From assembly GCA_051866775.1 (NCBI GenBank), contig JBJDXR010000003.1, positions 3,094 through 67,093 of the forward strand: a stretch of 64,000 nt of DNA, in the 5' to 3' direction. This document shows, piece by piece, positions 15,997 to 25,292 of this stretch (within the stretch, counting starts at the first letter, position 1; every line of letters begins with the position of its first letter). Under the pieces are notes generated by a model, which made no database searches, had not been told where the DNA came from, and saw only the letters and a list, made by a program, of their open reading frames with translations. The position numbers and the translations under genes were made by a program. The stretch comes from RUG626 sp051866775 (GTDB lineage Bacteria > Bacillota > Clostridia > Oscillospirales > Oscillospiraceae).

Positions 15997-16347
15997 TTAA
16001 CCTTTCAGCTTATTAAGCCCCTCGGATATCCTGAGGGCTGTCTCCTTTGCGCCGCCTTCGGTCAGCTCCGCAAGAAGCTCCGCATCCTTTTGAAGGGCGG
16101 AGATACCGCTGCGCAGCTCCTGAAACCGTTTGACCACGCCGGTCTTTTCCTCATATTCACATAGAAGGCTTCTCGCCCTTAAGAGGACGTCCCGCACACC
16201 CTGGCGGGAGATGCCTGTTATTTCCGCGATCTCCGATAGGGACAGGTCGTCGTTATAGTAGTAGTCGAAATACTCCCGCTGCTTGTCAGTGAGAAGATCA
16301 CCAAAAAAATCAAAGAGCAGCGTCATCTCAAGAGTGTCGTTCGCCAT
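15997..16347 (-). CDS. ylxM: YlxM family helix-turn-helix protein
   Basis: This 116-residue protein belongs to the YlxM/p13 family, which accompanies ffh throughout Firmicutes and is reported to modulate SRP assembly. A helix-turn-helix of sigma region 4 type is visible (LSLSEIAEITGISRQGVRDVLLRARSLL, given here as two halves: LSEIAEITGI and RQGVRDVLLRA). It is the first gene of the ffh operon. Its leader contains a perfect inverted repeat overlapping the ribosome-binding site. Confidence 0.93.
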   Translation of the reverse strand: MANDTLEMTLLFDFFGDLLTDKQREYFDYYYNDDLSLSEIAEITGISRQGVRDVLLRARSLLCEYEEKTGVVKRFQELRSGISALQKDAELLAELTEGGAKETALRISEGLNKLKG

Positions 16348-16357
16348 AGGACACCTT

Positions 16358-16383
16358 CCTGTAAATACAAAACACTTTACAGG
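16358..16383 (-). promoter_or_regulatory. Inverted repeat overlapping the ylxM ribosome-binding site
   Basis: CCTGTAAA and TTTACAGG form a perfect 8-bp inverted repeat with a 10-nt spacer, lying between the -10 box and the ylxM start. The proximal arm overlaps AGGAAGG, the Shine-Dalgarno sequence. It could act as DNA operator or as RNA hairpin that hides the site. Confidence 0.5.
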
Positions 16384-16386
16384 CGG

Positions 16387-16415
16387 ATTATATACTCATC
16401 ATGTGGTTTTGTCAA
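16387..16415 (-). promoter_or_regulatory. Perfect consensus promoter of the ylxM-ffh-trmD operon
   Basis: On the minus strand TTGACA and TATAAT, both perfect, are separated by 17 bp, about 40 bp before ylxM. Strong constitutive transcription by the housekeeping sigma factor is expected. Confidence 0.85.
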
Positions 16416-16436
16416 GGAATATTTAGGATATATGAT
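16409..16436 (+). promoter_or_regulatory. Promoter of the glucan synthase gene, sharing the -35 region with ylxM
   Basis: On the plus strand TTGTCA (16409-16414) and TATGAT (16431-16436) are separated by 16 bp. Its -35 box overlaps the minus-strand TTGACA by five bases, so both promoters probably cannot be occupied at once. The location also supports a translation start at 16507, not at 16432. Confidence 0.55.
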
Positions 16437-16506
16437 GGGGAAAATGAGGAGGATAGGCCTTAAAAAGCCGGAAAGTACGAGCAAATACAGCGCAAGGAGA
16501 GAATCC

Positions 16507-19500
16507 ATGACTCAGAAAGATACGGGGCTATATATAGAGCTTGGAACGCTTGGAAACTATGCAAGGAATACTGCGGCGGGCTTGGAGGCCTCCGGATGTA
16601 TACGGGGCAGGAGTGTGGCCGCCGGGGGCGAGGCAGTGCTGAGACGCCTGAAGAGCAAGGTGCGGGAGCTTTCTGCCTGGCGCGGCGCCCCCTCGGAGGC
16701 AGACGAGTGGTTTTCGGACAACTGGTATCTGGCCGAGAGGGAGGGAAGTGACGGTGTCAGGTGCTTTGAGCTTGCAGGGAGCTTTCCCAGGGCCGCCGGA
16801 ACGCACCGTGCGGTGATCTCTGAGGCTGCGGGCGCGCTTGTGCGCTCCGGGCGCGGAGAGGTAACGCCTGAGCGCATAAGATTGTTTCTTGATGAGTATC
16901 AGAAGGTTTCGGAAATATCAGAGCGCGAGCTTGCGGTGTTTATACCCGTCCTGAAGCTTGAGCTTATAAGCCTGCTTGACGCGGTCTTCCCGGTCGCGCG
17001 GGAAAAGAGCGGGGAAGATAAGGAGCTTGCGATGCTCCTTAAAAACATATTCACCTCTCTGAGACTGCTCGCCGGCGCAGATATGTCCGATATAATTGAG
17101 GCGGTAAACCGTGTGGAGCAGACACTGCGGGAGGATCCCGCCGGGGTGTATCCGCTCATGGATGAGGAGACGCGCCACAGCTACCGCGTGGAGCTTGCAA
17201 AGCTCGCCAAAAAGGAAAAGATAAGCGAATTTGAGGCGGCGCGGACAGTCCTTCGCCTATCGGAGGGGGACGAGGCGTGCCATGTGGGACGGTTTATATT
17301 CACCCAGCCGCTGGGTAAGCCGAAGAGGGAGAGATCAGGCGGCTGGTACATCGCCGTAAATACGATAGCCTCTGTATTCATGACGGTACTTACCGGGGTG
17401 CTGCTCAGGTCAATAGCAGCGCCGCTGCTGCTTCTGGTGCCGATATCGGAGATAGTGAAGAATGTGACGGATTTTGTGGTCCTGCACGTAGTGCACCCAA
17501 GGCGGCTTCCCAGAATGAGCTTTGAGGGGGGCATACCCAAAAGCGGCAGGACCATCTGCGTCATATCATCGCTTCTTACTGACAGCTCCTCCGGGCCGAA
17601 GCTGGCCCGCCTCTTGGAGGAGTACAGGCTTTCCAACCGGGATGCCGGGGAAAACCTGCTCTTTGGGATCCTGGCGGATCTTAAGGAGGGAAAGCAGAAG
17701 CGCGAGAAGGACGACGCCGTAATAATAGACGAGGCCCGTGAGGCGGTAAACCGCCTTAATAAAGAATACGGAGGCGGCTTTTTCCTGCTTATCCGCGACA
17801 GGGAGTACAGCGAATCTGACGGCTGCTTTATGGGACGTGAGAGAAAGCGTGGAGCAATAACGGAGCTTGTAAGGCTGCTGTCTGGAAAAAAGAGCGCCGT
17901 TAGGGTGGAGGCCGGTGACGCGGAGGCTCTCAGAGAGATAAACTTTATACTGACACTGGATTCCGACACCCGCCTTACCGCCGGCAGCGCCCGGGAGATG
18001 ATTGGAGCCGCAATGCATCCGGTAAATATCCCGGTGATAGATGCAAAAAAGGGAAGAGTTGTACAGGGCTACGGCATATTTGAGCCAAGAGTAGCCACGG
18101 AGCTTAGCTCCGCGGGAAAATCTGACTTCTCAAAGGTTTTTGCCGGACAGGGGGGGGTGGACCCGTATAATTCCGCGGTCTCGGATGTCTATCAGGACCT
18201 CTTTGGAGAGGGGACGTTTATGGGCAAGGGGCTTATAAACGTTCCGGTATATCTTAAGCTCATGGAGAGCTCCATACCCGATAATACTGTCCTGTCCCAC
18301 GATATCCTTGAGGGGGCGTATATGCGCTGCGCCTTTTTAAGCGACACGGAGCTTACCGACGGCTGCCCTTACAAGGTCACCTCCTATTTTGCCCGGCAGG
18401 AGCGCTGGACCCGCGGTGATTGGCAGAACCTGCGGTGGATGCTGCCGCGCGTAAAGAATAAGGATGGCGCTCTTGTAAAAAACTGCTTAAACGACATAAG
18501 CAGGTGGAAAATTTTTGACAATCTCCGCCGGAGTCTCGTCCCGCTTATGGCCTTCCTGTCGGTGATGATAGGGATGCTGATGTCAGGGCCGGTTAGCACG
18601 GCGCTTATCATAATAGCTGTGGCCTGCGTGGCAAGCGGGCTTCTTCTCACCTCCGCCGAGCTTATAATCCGGCACGACGGCAGCTCCAGAGCCAGATTCC
18701 AGTCTGCCATTATATCCGGTGCGGCGGGAGCTGTGATGCGCACGGCAATACGGCTGATGCTCCTGCCCGCAGAGGGCTGGGTGCAGCTTAGGGCGATCGT
18801 CACGGCGCTATACCGGATGATGTTTTCCCACCGAAAGATGCTCGCTTGGGTGACGTCCTCGGAGATGGAGAGACGCCATGGGAATACTGTGGGGGTAAAC
18901 TATCTTAAGCTTGCCGCCTGCCCGGCGGCAGGGATAGCCGCCATAGTGCTCTCACCGCACGCGGCTGCTGCTGCCGTGGGGCTTGTGTGGATATTTGCCC
19001 CGGCATACGCATGGGCGCTGAGCCGGGAGATAAAAAAGGAGAAAAGCATATCTCAGATCGACAGGGGCTTCCTGCTGTCCTGTGCCGGGGATATTTGGAG
19101 ATACTTTTCAGACTTTTTAACTCCAGAGGACAATTTTCTTCCTCCGGACAATGTACAGGAGGAGCCTGCCGTGGGGCTGGCCCACAGGACGTCTCCTACA
19201 AACATCGGGCTATGCCTGCTGTCCGCGCTGGCCGCTTCGGATCTGGGGATAATCGATGAAAAGCAGGCTGCCGGAGTTATTGGCAGGACGCTCGATTCTG
19301 TTGAGAAGCTGGAGAAGTGGAACGGGCACCTTTATAACTGGTATGACACCAGAAGCCTTTCACCCCTCGAGCCTAGGTATGTCTCAACGGTGGACAGCGG
19401 GAACCTCACCGGCTGCCTTATAGCTGTGACACAGGCGCTTAATGGCATGGGAGAGGCAGATCTCGCCGCCAGATGCAGGGCATTGGTGGACGCCGTGGAC

Positions 19501-22500
19501 TTCCGGCCGCTTTTTGACGGTAAGCGAAAGCTGTTTTATATTGGATGGGACATGGAGAAAAACGCTCCCACTCAGGGCTGGTATGACCTTCTGGCAAGCG
19601 AGGCCCGGGAGACGAGCTTCATCGCTGTAGCTCTGGGTCAGGTGCCGAGAAAGCACTGGCGCAGGCTGGGGCGGGCGCTGGTGTCCCAGGACAGCTACAG
19701 CGGCATGGCGTCCTGGACGGGAACGATGTTCGAGTACCTTATGCCGAACATCCTGCTGCCCTGCTATGAAAATTCCCTGATCTATGAAAGCTCGCGCTTC
19801 TGCATCTATGCCCAGAAGCGCGCACACAAGGGCATACCCTGGGGCATATCCGAGAGCGCGTTTTACGCCTTTGATCCGGGGCTTTCTTATAGATACAAAG
19901 CCCATGGCGTTCAGCGGCTGGCGCTTAAAAGGAAGATGGGACTTGACAAGGTGGTGTCGCCGTATTCCACATTTTTGGCACTGCCGCTGGATACTCAGGG
20001 CGCGGTAAAAAACCTGCGCAGGCTGGAAAGACTCGGCCTGACCGGAAAATACGGATTTTATGAGGCTGCGGATTTTACGCCCTCCAGAGTCTCGGGCAAG
20101 TACGAGGTGGTCAGGACCTATATGGCTCACCACCTTGGCATGAGCATAACGTCGATAGCAAACACCCTGTGCGGGGATATCTTCACAAGGCGGTTTATGG
20201 GGGACGTGCGCATGGCCGCGTTTTCGGAGCTGCTTCAGGAACGCGTGCCTGAGGGAAGGATAGTCCTGAGACAGCCGCCCCGGGAGATCCCTGAGAAGCC
20301 GAAGCGCGCAGAGAGCGCCGGGTATCTTGAAAGCATCAGGGAGATAGACGCCTATATGCCCCGGTGCCTGCCGCTTTCAAACGGCACCTACAGCGTGCTG
20401 CTCCTTGAAAACGGCAAGACGCGCTCAACGTGGCGGTCACTTGAGCTTACCCGTTTTGAACCGGATGCTTTGGGCGGCAGCGGCATGGAATTCTATTTAA
20501 AGACGCCGGACGGTGTGTTCCCTATCCTCCCTGCGCCGGGATATCAGGACGGCACCTATGGGGCGGAGTTTTCCGACTCCTGCGGAAAGATACTTTTCAG
20601 ATACGGACAGTATGCCGCCTCGATGACGGTCTCGGTCCCCACCGCCGGGGCCGGAGAGATACGGACTATAGATGTGGCGGTCTCGGGAAAGACCGAACAG
20701 GAATGTTCTGTGATATGCGTATTTGAGCCGGTGCTGGACAGGCCGGAGGATTATTTCTCCCACCCGGCCTTTTCGAGGCTGTCGCTTGAGACGGAGCTAT
20801 ATTCCGGCGGGCTTGTTATGCGGCGGCGCGGGAGAGGAAAAAAGAGCGAGGTGTTCATGGCGCTCTCGTGCAGCGGGAATGCGGAGCTCAGGACGGAGCG
20901 TGACAGGGGCGACCCGGTTTATATCGGAAGGCTTTCAAAAACCTCTCCGGAGATGAGAGTTGCCTGTGAGGCAAAGCTTGACCTGAAGGGAGGAAGAGGC
21001 GGCGTCTCCTTTGCTCTGGCTCCGGGATCTTCAAAAGAGGAGTGCCTGTCGGACGCAAAGAGGATGCTGGAGCACCGGGAGAAAACCGCTGTAAGCCGCA
21101 TTGCGGCGTCGGCACTGATGCTGGGACTTAAGACCTCCGATGTGCGCAGCGCTCTGGGACTTATAACGGGACTTCTCTTTGGGGGGACGTTTTCCGATGA
21201 CAGGCGCAGGCTTATTGAAAACGGAGAATATAAGAAGGAGGATCTGTGGAGGTTCGGAATATCCGGCGACCTGCCGCTTTTGGCGGCCCGGGTCGAGAGT
21301 ACCGAACAGATCGAGGCGTCGGAAGAGCTTCTGCGCAGGCACGCGTTCTTAAGTGAAAACGGAGTGCGCTCCGACCTTGCCCTCCTTATAACTGACGGCG
21401 GAGACTACCGAAGCGCCCAGAAGGGGGCTGTTCAGGAGCTTCTGCACCGGATGGGGCGCGACGGCGCCATTGGCGCGAAGGGCGGCGTCCATCTGGTGAA
21501 TGCCTCGGAGACGAGCGCGGAGGCGGTCATAGCAATGGCGGATGTCTTTGTGCCTCTTGACGGCTCTGCAGTGCCGAATGAGCGGCACGGGCGCATGCCC
21601 CTCCGTCAGCCGGAGTATATCCGTGGCTCGGAGCCGATGGGCTTCAGGCTGGAGCGGGATGGCGTTTTCAGACTGGCAGTGAGCGATACGCTGCCGCCGC
21701 TCAGCTGGAGCCATGTGCTGGCAAACAAGGACTTCGGATTTCTGGCCACTGAGGCCGGTACGGGCTATATGTGGTATAAAAACTCACGGGAAATGAAGAT
21801 AAACAGATGGCTGGGCGACCCCCTGACCACAGCAGGTACTGAGCGGCTGGAGCTTTATAAGGACGGAAAGAGGATATCGCTCTTTGCCGACGGAGACGGG
21901 CGGAGCACCATGGTGGAATACGGCTTCGGCTGGGCGTCCTGGGAGAAGGAACTAGGCGGCGTCAAGTCTTGTGTCACGGCCTTTGTGCCGGGGGACGCTG
22001 CCGCAAGAGTGATGATCATAAGATTTGAGGGGGAGACCTCCGGCTGTAAGCTGGATTATTATACTGAGCTTACCCTGGGCGGGGACAACAGGCTCAGCGC
22101 CCGCACGGTCACGTGGCAGGAGGACGGCGCGCTTTTTGCCAGAAGGCCCGGCGGGGAATACGAAGATGCCGTGTTCTGCGTCGCAGCCTCTGAAAAACCG
22201 GAGGGCTTTACCTGCGACAGAAGCGACTGGCTTTCAGGAGGCCTTAACGGCACCGTTGGAGCGGGAAATATACCCTGCGCCGCCGCCCGTTACAGTGCGG
22301 CAAGGGAGCTGGTGATAGTGACCGGCTGCGCCCCGGCGGATAAGATAAAGCAATTATGCGATATGTCCGCCGCGGAGCGGGAACTGAACAAGACCAGGGA
22401 GTATTGGAGAGAAGCCGTGACCCCTGTTACGATAGAGACCGGAGATGAAAACATCGACGGCTTTATAAACGGCTGGGCGCTTTACCAGACTTATTGCTGC

Positions 22501-23883
22501 CGGGTGCTTGCGCGGACGGCGCTCTATCAGAACGGCGGGGCAATAGGCTTTAGAGACCAGCTTCAGGATATATGCGCGCTCAGCGCCTTTAAGCCCGAGA
22601 CTGCGGCGCGGCAGATACGGCTGGCCGCGGAGCACCAGTATAAGGAGGGGGATGTCCAGCACTGGTGGCATCCCGGACCTTATGGCGATAAGGGCGTCAG
22701 GACGCGGTGCAGCGACGACCTTCTGTGGCTTCCCTATGCGCTGTGCGACTATGTGGAAAAGACCGGGGACCACGGACTTTGCCGGGCAAAGGCTCACTAT
22801 CTTATGTCAAGGCCCCTTGAAAAGGATGAGGAGGACAGGTATGAAAGCCCTGGGCGCTCCCCAGATAAGGACACGCTTTTAGGGCACTGTATTCGTGCGG
22901 CGGATATGTTTATCTCCCGCGGACTTGGCTCCCACGGCTTGGCCCTGATGGGCAGCGGGGACTGGAACGACGGCATGGATGCTGTCGGAAGGGAGGGGCG
23001 CGGCGAGAGCGTCTGGCTGAGCTTCTTTGCTTCGATTGTCCTTAAGCGCCTTGCGGAGCTTTGTGCAAAAGAGGGGGAACAGGGAAGGGCTATGAGCTTC
23101 CGGGACTATTCCGAAATGCTGCTTAACGCCGCCGAGAGAGCATGGAGCGGACAGTGGTATCTCCGCGGATATTACGACGACGGTGAGCCTCTCGGCGCAC
23201 CCGGGGACAGGGAGTGCGAGATAGACTCAATAGCCCAGAGCTTCTCCGTATTTGCAGGTGCGGACAGAAACAGAAGCAGTCAGGCGCTCTCCAGCGCCTA
23301 TGCCAGACTCTTCGACGTGAACAGCGGAGTCGTCAGACTCTTTACGCCGCCCTTTGACGACGGGGAGAAGAACCCCGGTTATATCCGCGGCTACGCCCCC
23401 GGCTACAGGGAAAACGGCGGCCAATATACTCACGGGGCCGTTTGGCTGGCTATGGCCATGCTCAGAGCCGGGGAGACAGCCCGCGGTGCCGAGCTTCTGG
23501 CGGCGCTATCACCGGGGGGAAGGGATATCAAAAAGTACAAGGCCGAGCCGTATGTGATAGCCGCGGACGTGTACTCAGCGCCCGGCCATGAGGGGCGCGG
23601 CGGCTGGACCTGGTATACAGGCTCAGCGGGCTGGTATTTCCGAGCGGTGACCGAGGAGCTTATGGGACTTCATGTCCGTGACGGGGTGCTTTATATTGAA
23701 CCGAAGCTGCCCGCTGCATGGGGAAAATGCAGCGCATCGGTCAGGACTGAGAGCGGCGAGCTTAAAATAGAAATAGACCCGCCGAGGGGCAATCAGGTCA
23801 CAGTAAACGGAAAACCTTTTAAAAACGACGGATATCCCCTAAAGATTCACAATAAATTTATTTCATCTGCGGAGAATATGTAG
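16507..23883 (+). CDS. Cyclic beta-1,2-glucan synthase-like GT84/GH94 protein
   Basis: This is a giant 2458-residue membrane enzyme. An N-terminal domain (1-275) precedes a hydrophobic segment near 280-317. A cytoplasmic GT84 glycosyltransferase domain follows, with DSDTR at 485-489 and a later RWTRGDWQNLRW motif (QxxRW type). More membrane segments lie at about 678-740 and 805-840. Next are a glucoamylase-like domain (YVSTVDSGNLTG) and two beta-sandwich modules, and the C-terminus is a GH94 phosphorylase-like (alpha/alpha)6 barrel with GSGDWNDGM at about 2150-2158, which carries the catalytic Asp in GH94. This is the architecture of NdvB/Cgs: chain elongation, length control and cyclisation or phosphorolysis in one protein. 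ATG 16507 is chosen for its AAGGAG site. Product and linkage in this organism are inferred. Confidence 0.9.
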   Translation: MTQKDTGLYIELGTLGNYARNTAAGLEASGCIRGRSVAAGGEAVLRRLKSKVRELSAWRGAPSEADEWFSDNWYLAEREGSDGVRCFELAGSFPRAAGTHRAVISEAAGALVRSGRGEVTPERIRLFLDEYQKVSEISERELAVFIPVLKLELISLLDAVFPVAREKSGEDKELAMLLKNIFTSLRLLAGADMSDIIEAVNRVEQTLREDPAGVYPLMDEETRHSYRVELAKLAKKEKISEFEAARTVLRLSEGDEACHVGRFIFTQPLGKPKRERSGGWYIAVNTIASVFMTVLTGVLLRSIAAPLLLLVPISEIVKNVTDFVVLHVVHPRRLPRMSFEGGIPKSGRTICVISSLLTDSSSGPKLARLLEEYRLSNRDAGENLLFGILADLKEGKQKREKDDAVIIDEAREAVNRLNKEYGGGFFLLIRDREYSESDGCFMGRERKRGAITELVRLLSGKKSAVRVEAGDAEALREINFILTLDSDTRLTAGSAREMIGAAMHPVNIPVIDAKKGRVVQGYGIFEPRVATELSSAGKSDFSKVFAGQGGVDPYNSAVSDVYQDLFGEGTFMGKGLINVPVYLKLMESSIPDNTVLSHDILEGAYMRCAFLSDTELTDGCPYKVTSYFARQERWTRGDWQNLRWMLPRVKNKDGALVKNCLNDISRWKIFDNLRRSLVPLMAFLSVMIGMLMSGPVSTALIIIAVACVASGLLLTSAELIIRHDGSSRARFQSAIISGAAGAVMRTAIRLMLLPAEGWVQLRAIVTALYRMMFSHRKMLAWVTSSEMERRHGNTVGVNYLKLAACPAAGIAAIVLSPHAAAAAVGLVWIFAPAYAWALSREIKKEKSISQIDRGFLLSCAGDIWRYFSDFLTPEDNFLPPDNVQEEPAVGLAHRTSPTNIGLCLLSALAASDLGIIDEKQAAGVIGRTLDSVEKLEKWNGHLYNWYDTRSLSPLEPRYVSTVDSGNLTGCLIAVTQALNGMGEADLAARCRALVDAVDFRPLFDGKRKLFYIGWDMEKNAPTQGWYDLLASEARETSFIAVALGQVPRKHWRRLGRALVSQDSYSGMASWTGTMFEYLMPNILLPCYENSLIYESSRFCIYAQKRAHKGIPWGISESAFYAFDPGLSYRYKAHGVQRLALKRKMGLDKVVSPYSTFLALPLDTQGAVKNLRRLERLGLTGKYGFYEAADFTPSRVSGKYEVVRTYMAHHLGMSITSIANTLCGDIFTRRFMGDVRMAAFSELLQERVPEGRIVLRQPPREIPEKPKRAESAGYLESIREIDAYMPRCLPLSNGTYSVLLLENGKTRSTWRSLELTRFEPDALGGSGMEFYLKTPDGVFPILPAPGYQDGTYGAEFSDSCGKILFRYGQYAASMTVSVPTAGAGEIRTIDVAVSGKTEQECSVICVFEPVLDRPEDYFSHPAFSRLSLETELYSGGLVMRRRGRGKKSEVFMALSCSGNAELRTERDRGDPVYIGRLSKTSPEMRVACEAKLDLKGGRGGVSFALAPGSSKEECLSDAKRMLEHREKTAVSRIAASALMLGLKTSDVRSALGLITGLLFGGTFSDDRRRLIENGEYKKEDLWRFGISGDLPLLAARVESTEQIEASEELLRRHAFLSENGVRSDLALLITDGGDYRSAQKGAVQELLHRMGRDGAIGAKGGVHLVNASETSAEAVIAMADVFVPLDGSAVPNERHGRMPLRQPEYIRGSEPMGFRLERDGVFRLAVSDTLPPLSWSHVLANKDFGFLATEAGTGYMWYKNSREMKINRWLGDPLTTAGTERLELYKDGKRISLFADGDGRSTMVEYGFGWASWEKELGGVKSCVTAFVPGDAAARVMIIRFEGETSGCKLDYYTELTLGGDNRLSARTVTWQEDGALFARRPGGEYEDAVFCVAASEKPEGFTCDRSDWLSGGLNGTVGAGNIPCAAARYSAARELVIVTGCAPADKIKQLCDMSAAERELNKTREYWREAVTPVTIETGDENIDGFINGWALYQTYCCRVLARTALYQNGGAIGFRDQLQDICALSAFKPETAARQIRLAAEHQYKEGDVQHWWHPGPYGDKGVRTRCSDDLLWLPYALCDYVEKTGDHGLCRAKAHYLMSRPLEKDEEDRYESPGRSPDKDTLLGHCIRAADMFISRGLGSHGLALMGSGDWNDGMDAVGREGRGESVWLSFFASIVLKRLAELCAKEGEQGRAMSFRDYSEMLLNAAERAWSGQWYLRGYYDDGEPLGAPGDRECEIDSIAQSFSVFAGADRNRSSQALSSAYARLFDVNSGVVRLFTPPFDDGEKNPGYIRGYAPGYRENGGQYTHGAVWLAMAMLRAGETARGAELLAALSPGGRDIKKYKAEPYVIAADVYSAPGHEGRGGWTWYTGSAGWYFRAVTEELMGLHVRDGVLYIEPKLPAAWGKCSASVRTESGELKIEIDPPRGNQVTVNGKPFKNDGYPLKIHNKFISSAENM

Positions 23884-23889
23884 TATAAT
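23861..23889 (+). promoter_or_regulatory. Weak candidate promoter before the M16 operon
   Basis: A perfect TATAAT lies just behind the stop codon of the glucan synthase gene; the hexamer 17 bp upstream (TTTCAT) is poor. It may serve the M16 peptidase genes. Confidence 0.3.
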
Positions 23890-23947
23890 AGCAACATCTG
23901 ACATGTGTGGAGTTTTATGCCATGCGCATGTCGAAAAAGTAAGCTTC

Positions 23948-23979
23948 CGCCCGGATAAAGCAGAGGCTTTCCGGGCGGA
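23948..23979 (+). other. Strong hairpin in the M16 leader
   Basis: CCGCCCGG and CCGGGCGG form a perfect 8-bp stem with an inner AAGC/GCTT pairing. No T run follows, so it is not a simple terminator. It lies 23 bp before the start codon of the first M16 gene, just upstream of its GGAGGTG site. The short frame MRMSKK (23922-23942) precedes it. A structured leader or mRNA-stabilising stem is possible. Confidence 0.4.
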
Positions 23980-24002
23980 TAAACTATTACGGAGGTGTTT
24001 TC

Positions 24003-25292
24003 GTGCAGAAGGTTTATCAAAAACGGATAATGCGCGGAGTTAACCTGACATGCGTAAATGCCATTAAATTCAAAACCGGGTGTATTTCCGTTACTCTGAT
24101 GACGCGCCTTGACAAAAAGACGGCGTCTATGAATGCGGTGCTGCCGTATGTGCTGCGCCGCGGTACGGCCGGCTGCCCCGACATGGAGGCGCTTTCCGCG
24201 GTGCTTGACGACCTCTACGGTGCGAGGATCGTGCCGGTAGTCAGAAAAAAGGGCGAGGTACAGTGCATCGGCTTCTATGCTGATTTTCCGGACGATGCGT
24301 TCGTACCGGGAACGGGGAACATTCTTGAAAAGACCGCCAAGCTTATGGGGGAGATGCTGCTCTCTCCGGCCACCAGCGGGGGAAGGCTGAAGGCGGAGTA
24401 TGTGGACAGCGAGCGCCGGAATCTAATGGATGATATCAGGGCCGAGATAAATGACAAGCGGCTTTACGCCGCCCGGCGCCTTACGGAACATATGTTTAAG
24501 GGGGAGAGCTACGGCGTCGGTAAGCTGGGCACTCTGGCCGACGCCTCTAAAATATCGGTTCAAACACTGACAAAGCACTATAAGGAGCTTATAGCCTCGT
24601 CGGCAATCGAGATTTTCTACTGCGGTGCAGAGGAGCCGGAGAAGGTGGAGCACATAATGCGCGAGGCGCTGGCTGCGCTGCCGAGAGTCGGGGACTGCGA
24701 GATACCACAGACCGCTGTCAGTACGAAAAACTGGGAGGCACAGCCCCGATACTTCAGTGAAAAGCTTGACGTTACGCAGGGAAAGCTTGTCATGGGTTAC
24801 CGGCTTGGAGAGGCCATGAAGAATCCGAACCACGCCGCGTTTATGGTGTTTAACGCCGTTTTCGGCGGTGCGGCGACATCGAAGCTTTTTATGAACGTGC
24901 GGGAAAAGCTGTCGCTCTGCTATGAGATAAGCTCTGGGCTTGACAGGCACAAGGGCGTGATGGTAGTATCCTCCGGGATCGAGTTTTCAAAATATGATGA
25001 GGCGCTAAGTGAGATAACAAAGCAGCTGGAGGCTGTAAAAAACGGCGAACTTGAGGACTGGGAGCTTGACGGGGCAAAGAAGGCTGTAATGACGGCCATT
25101 TATTCCTCAATAGACGAGCCGGTGGGACTTGAGAGTATGTACCTTGACAGGACGATGCTTGGCCTTACGGCGAAGCCTTCGGAGCTTGCCGCTCTTGTTT
25201 CCGAGGTGACGGCACAGGATGTGGCGGAGATCGCCTCCTGCGTGAGACTTGACTCGATATTTTTCCTTACTGGGGAGGACGAAGATGCTTAA
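24003..25292 (+). CDS. M16 family peptidase, non-catalytic partner (YmfF type)
   Basis: This 429-residue protein has the two-lobed M16 fold but lacks the zinc motif HxxEH: the corresponding region reads YVLRRGTAGCPDMEALSAVL. It keeps features of the second lobe such as VTQGKLVMGYRLG and the segment AVFGGAATSKLF. In Bacillus the YmfF/YmfH pair has the same division of labour, one active and one inactive chain. A GTG start is used, with GGAGGTG well placed before it. The gene overlaps the next by 8 nt, consistent with a heterodimer made in equal amounts. Confidence 0.88.
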   Translation: MQKVYQKRIMRGVNLTCVNAIKFKTGCISVTLMTRLDKKTASMNAVLPYVLRRGTAGCPDMEALSAVLDDLYGARIVPVVRKKGEVQCIGFYADFPDDAFVPGTGNILEKTAKLMGEMLLSPATSGGRLKAEYVDSERRNLMDDIRAEINDKRLYAARRLTEHMFKGESYGVGKLGTLADASKISVQTLTKHYKELIASSAIEIFYCGAEEPEKVEHIMREALAALPRVGDCEIPQTAVSTKNWEAQPRYFSEKLDVTQGKLVMGYRLGEAMKNPNHAAFMVFNAVFGGAATSKLFMNVREKLSLCYEISSGLDRHKGVMVVSSGIEFSKYDEALSEITKQLEAVKNGELEDWELDGAKKAVMTAIYSSIDEPVGLESMYLDRTMLGLTAKPSELAALVSEVTAQDVAEIASCVRLDSIFFLTGEDEDA

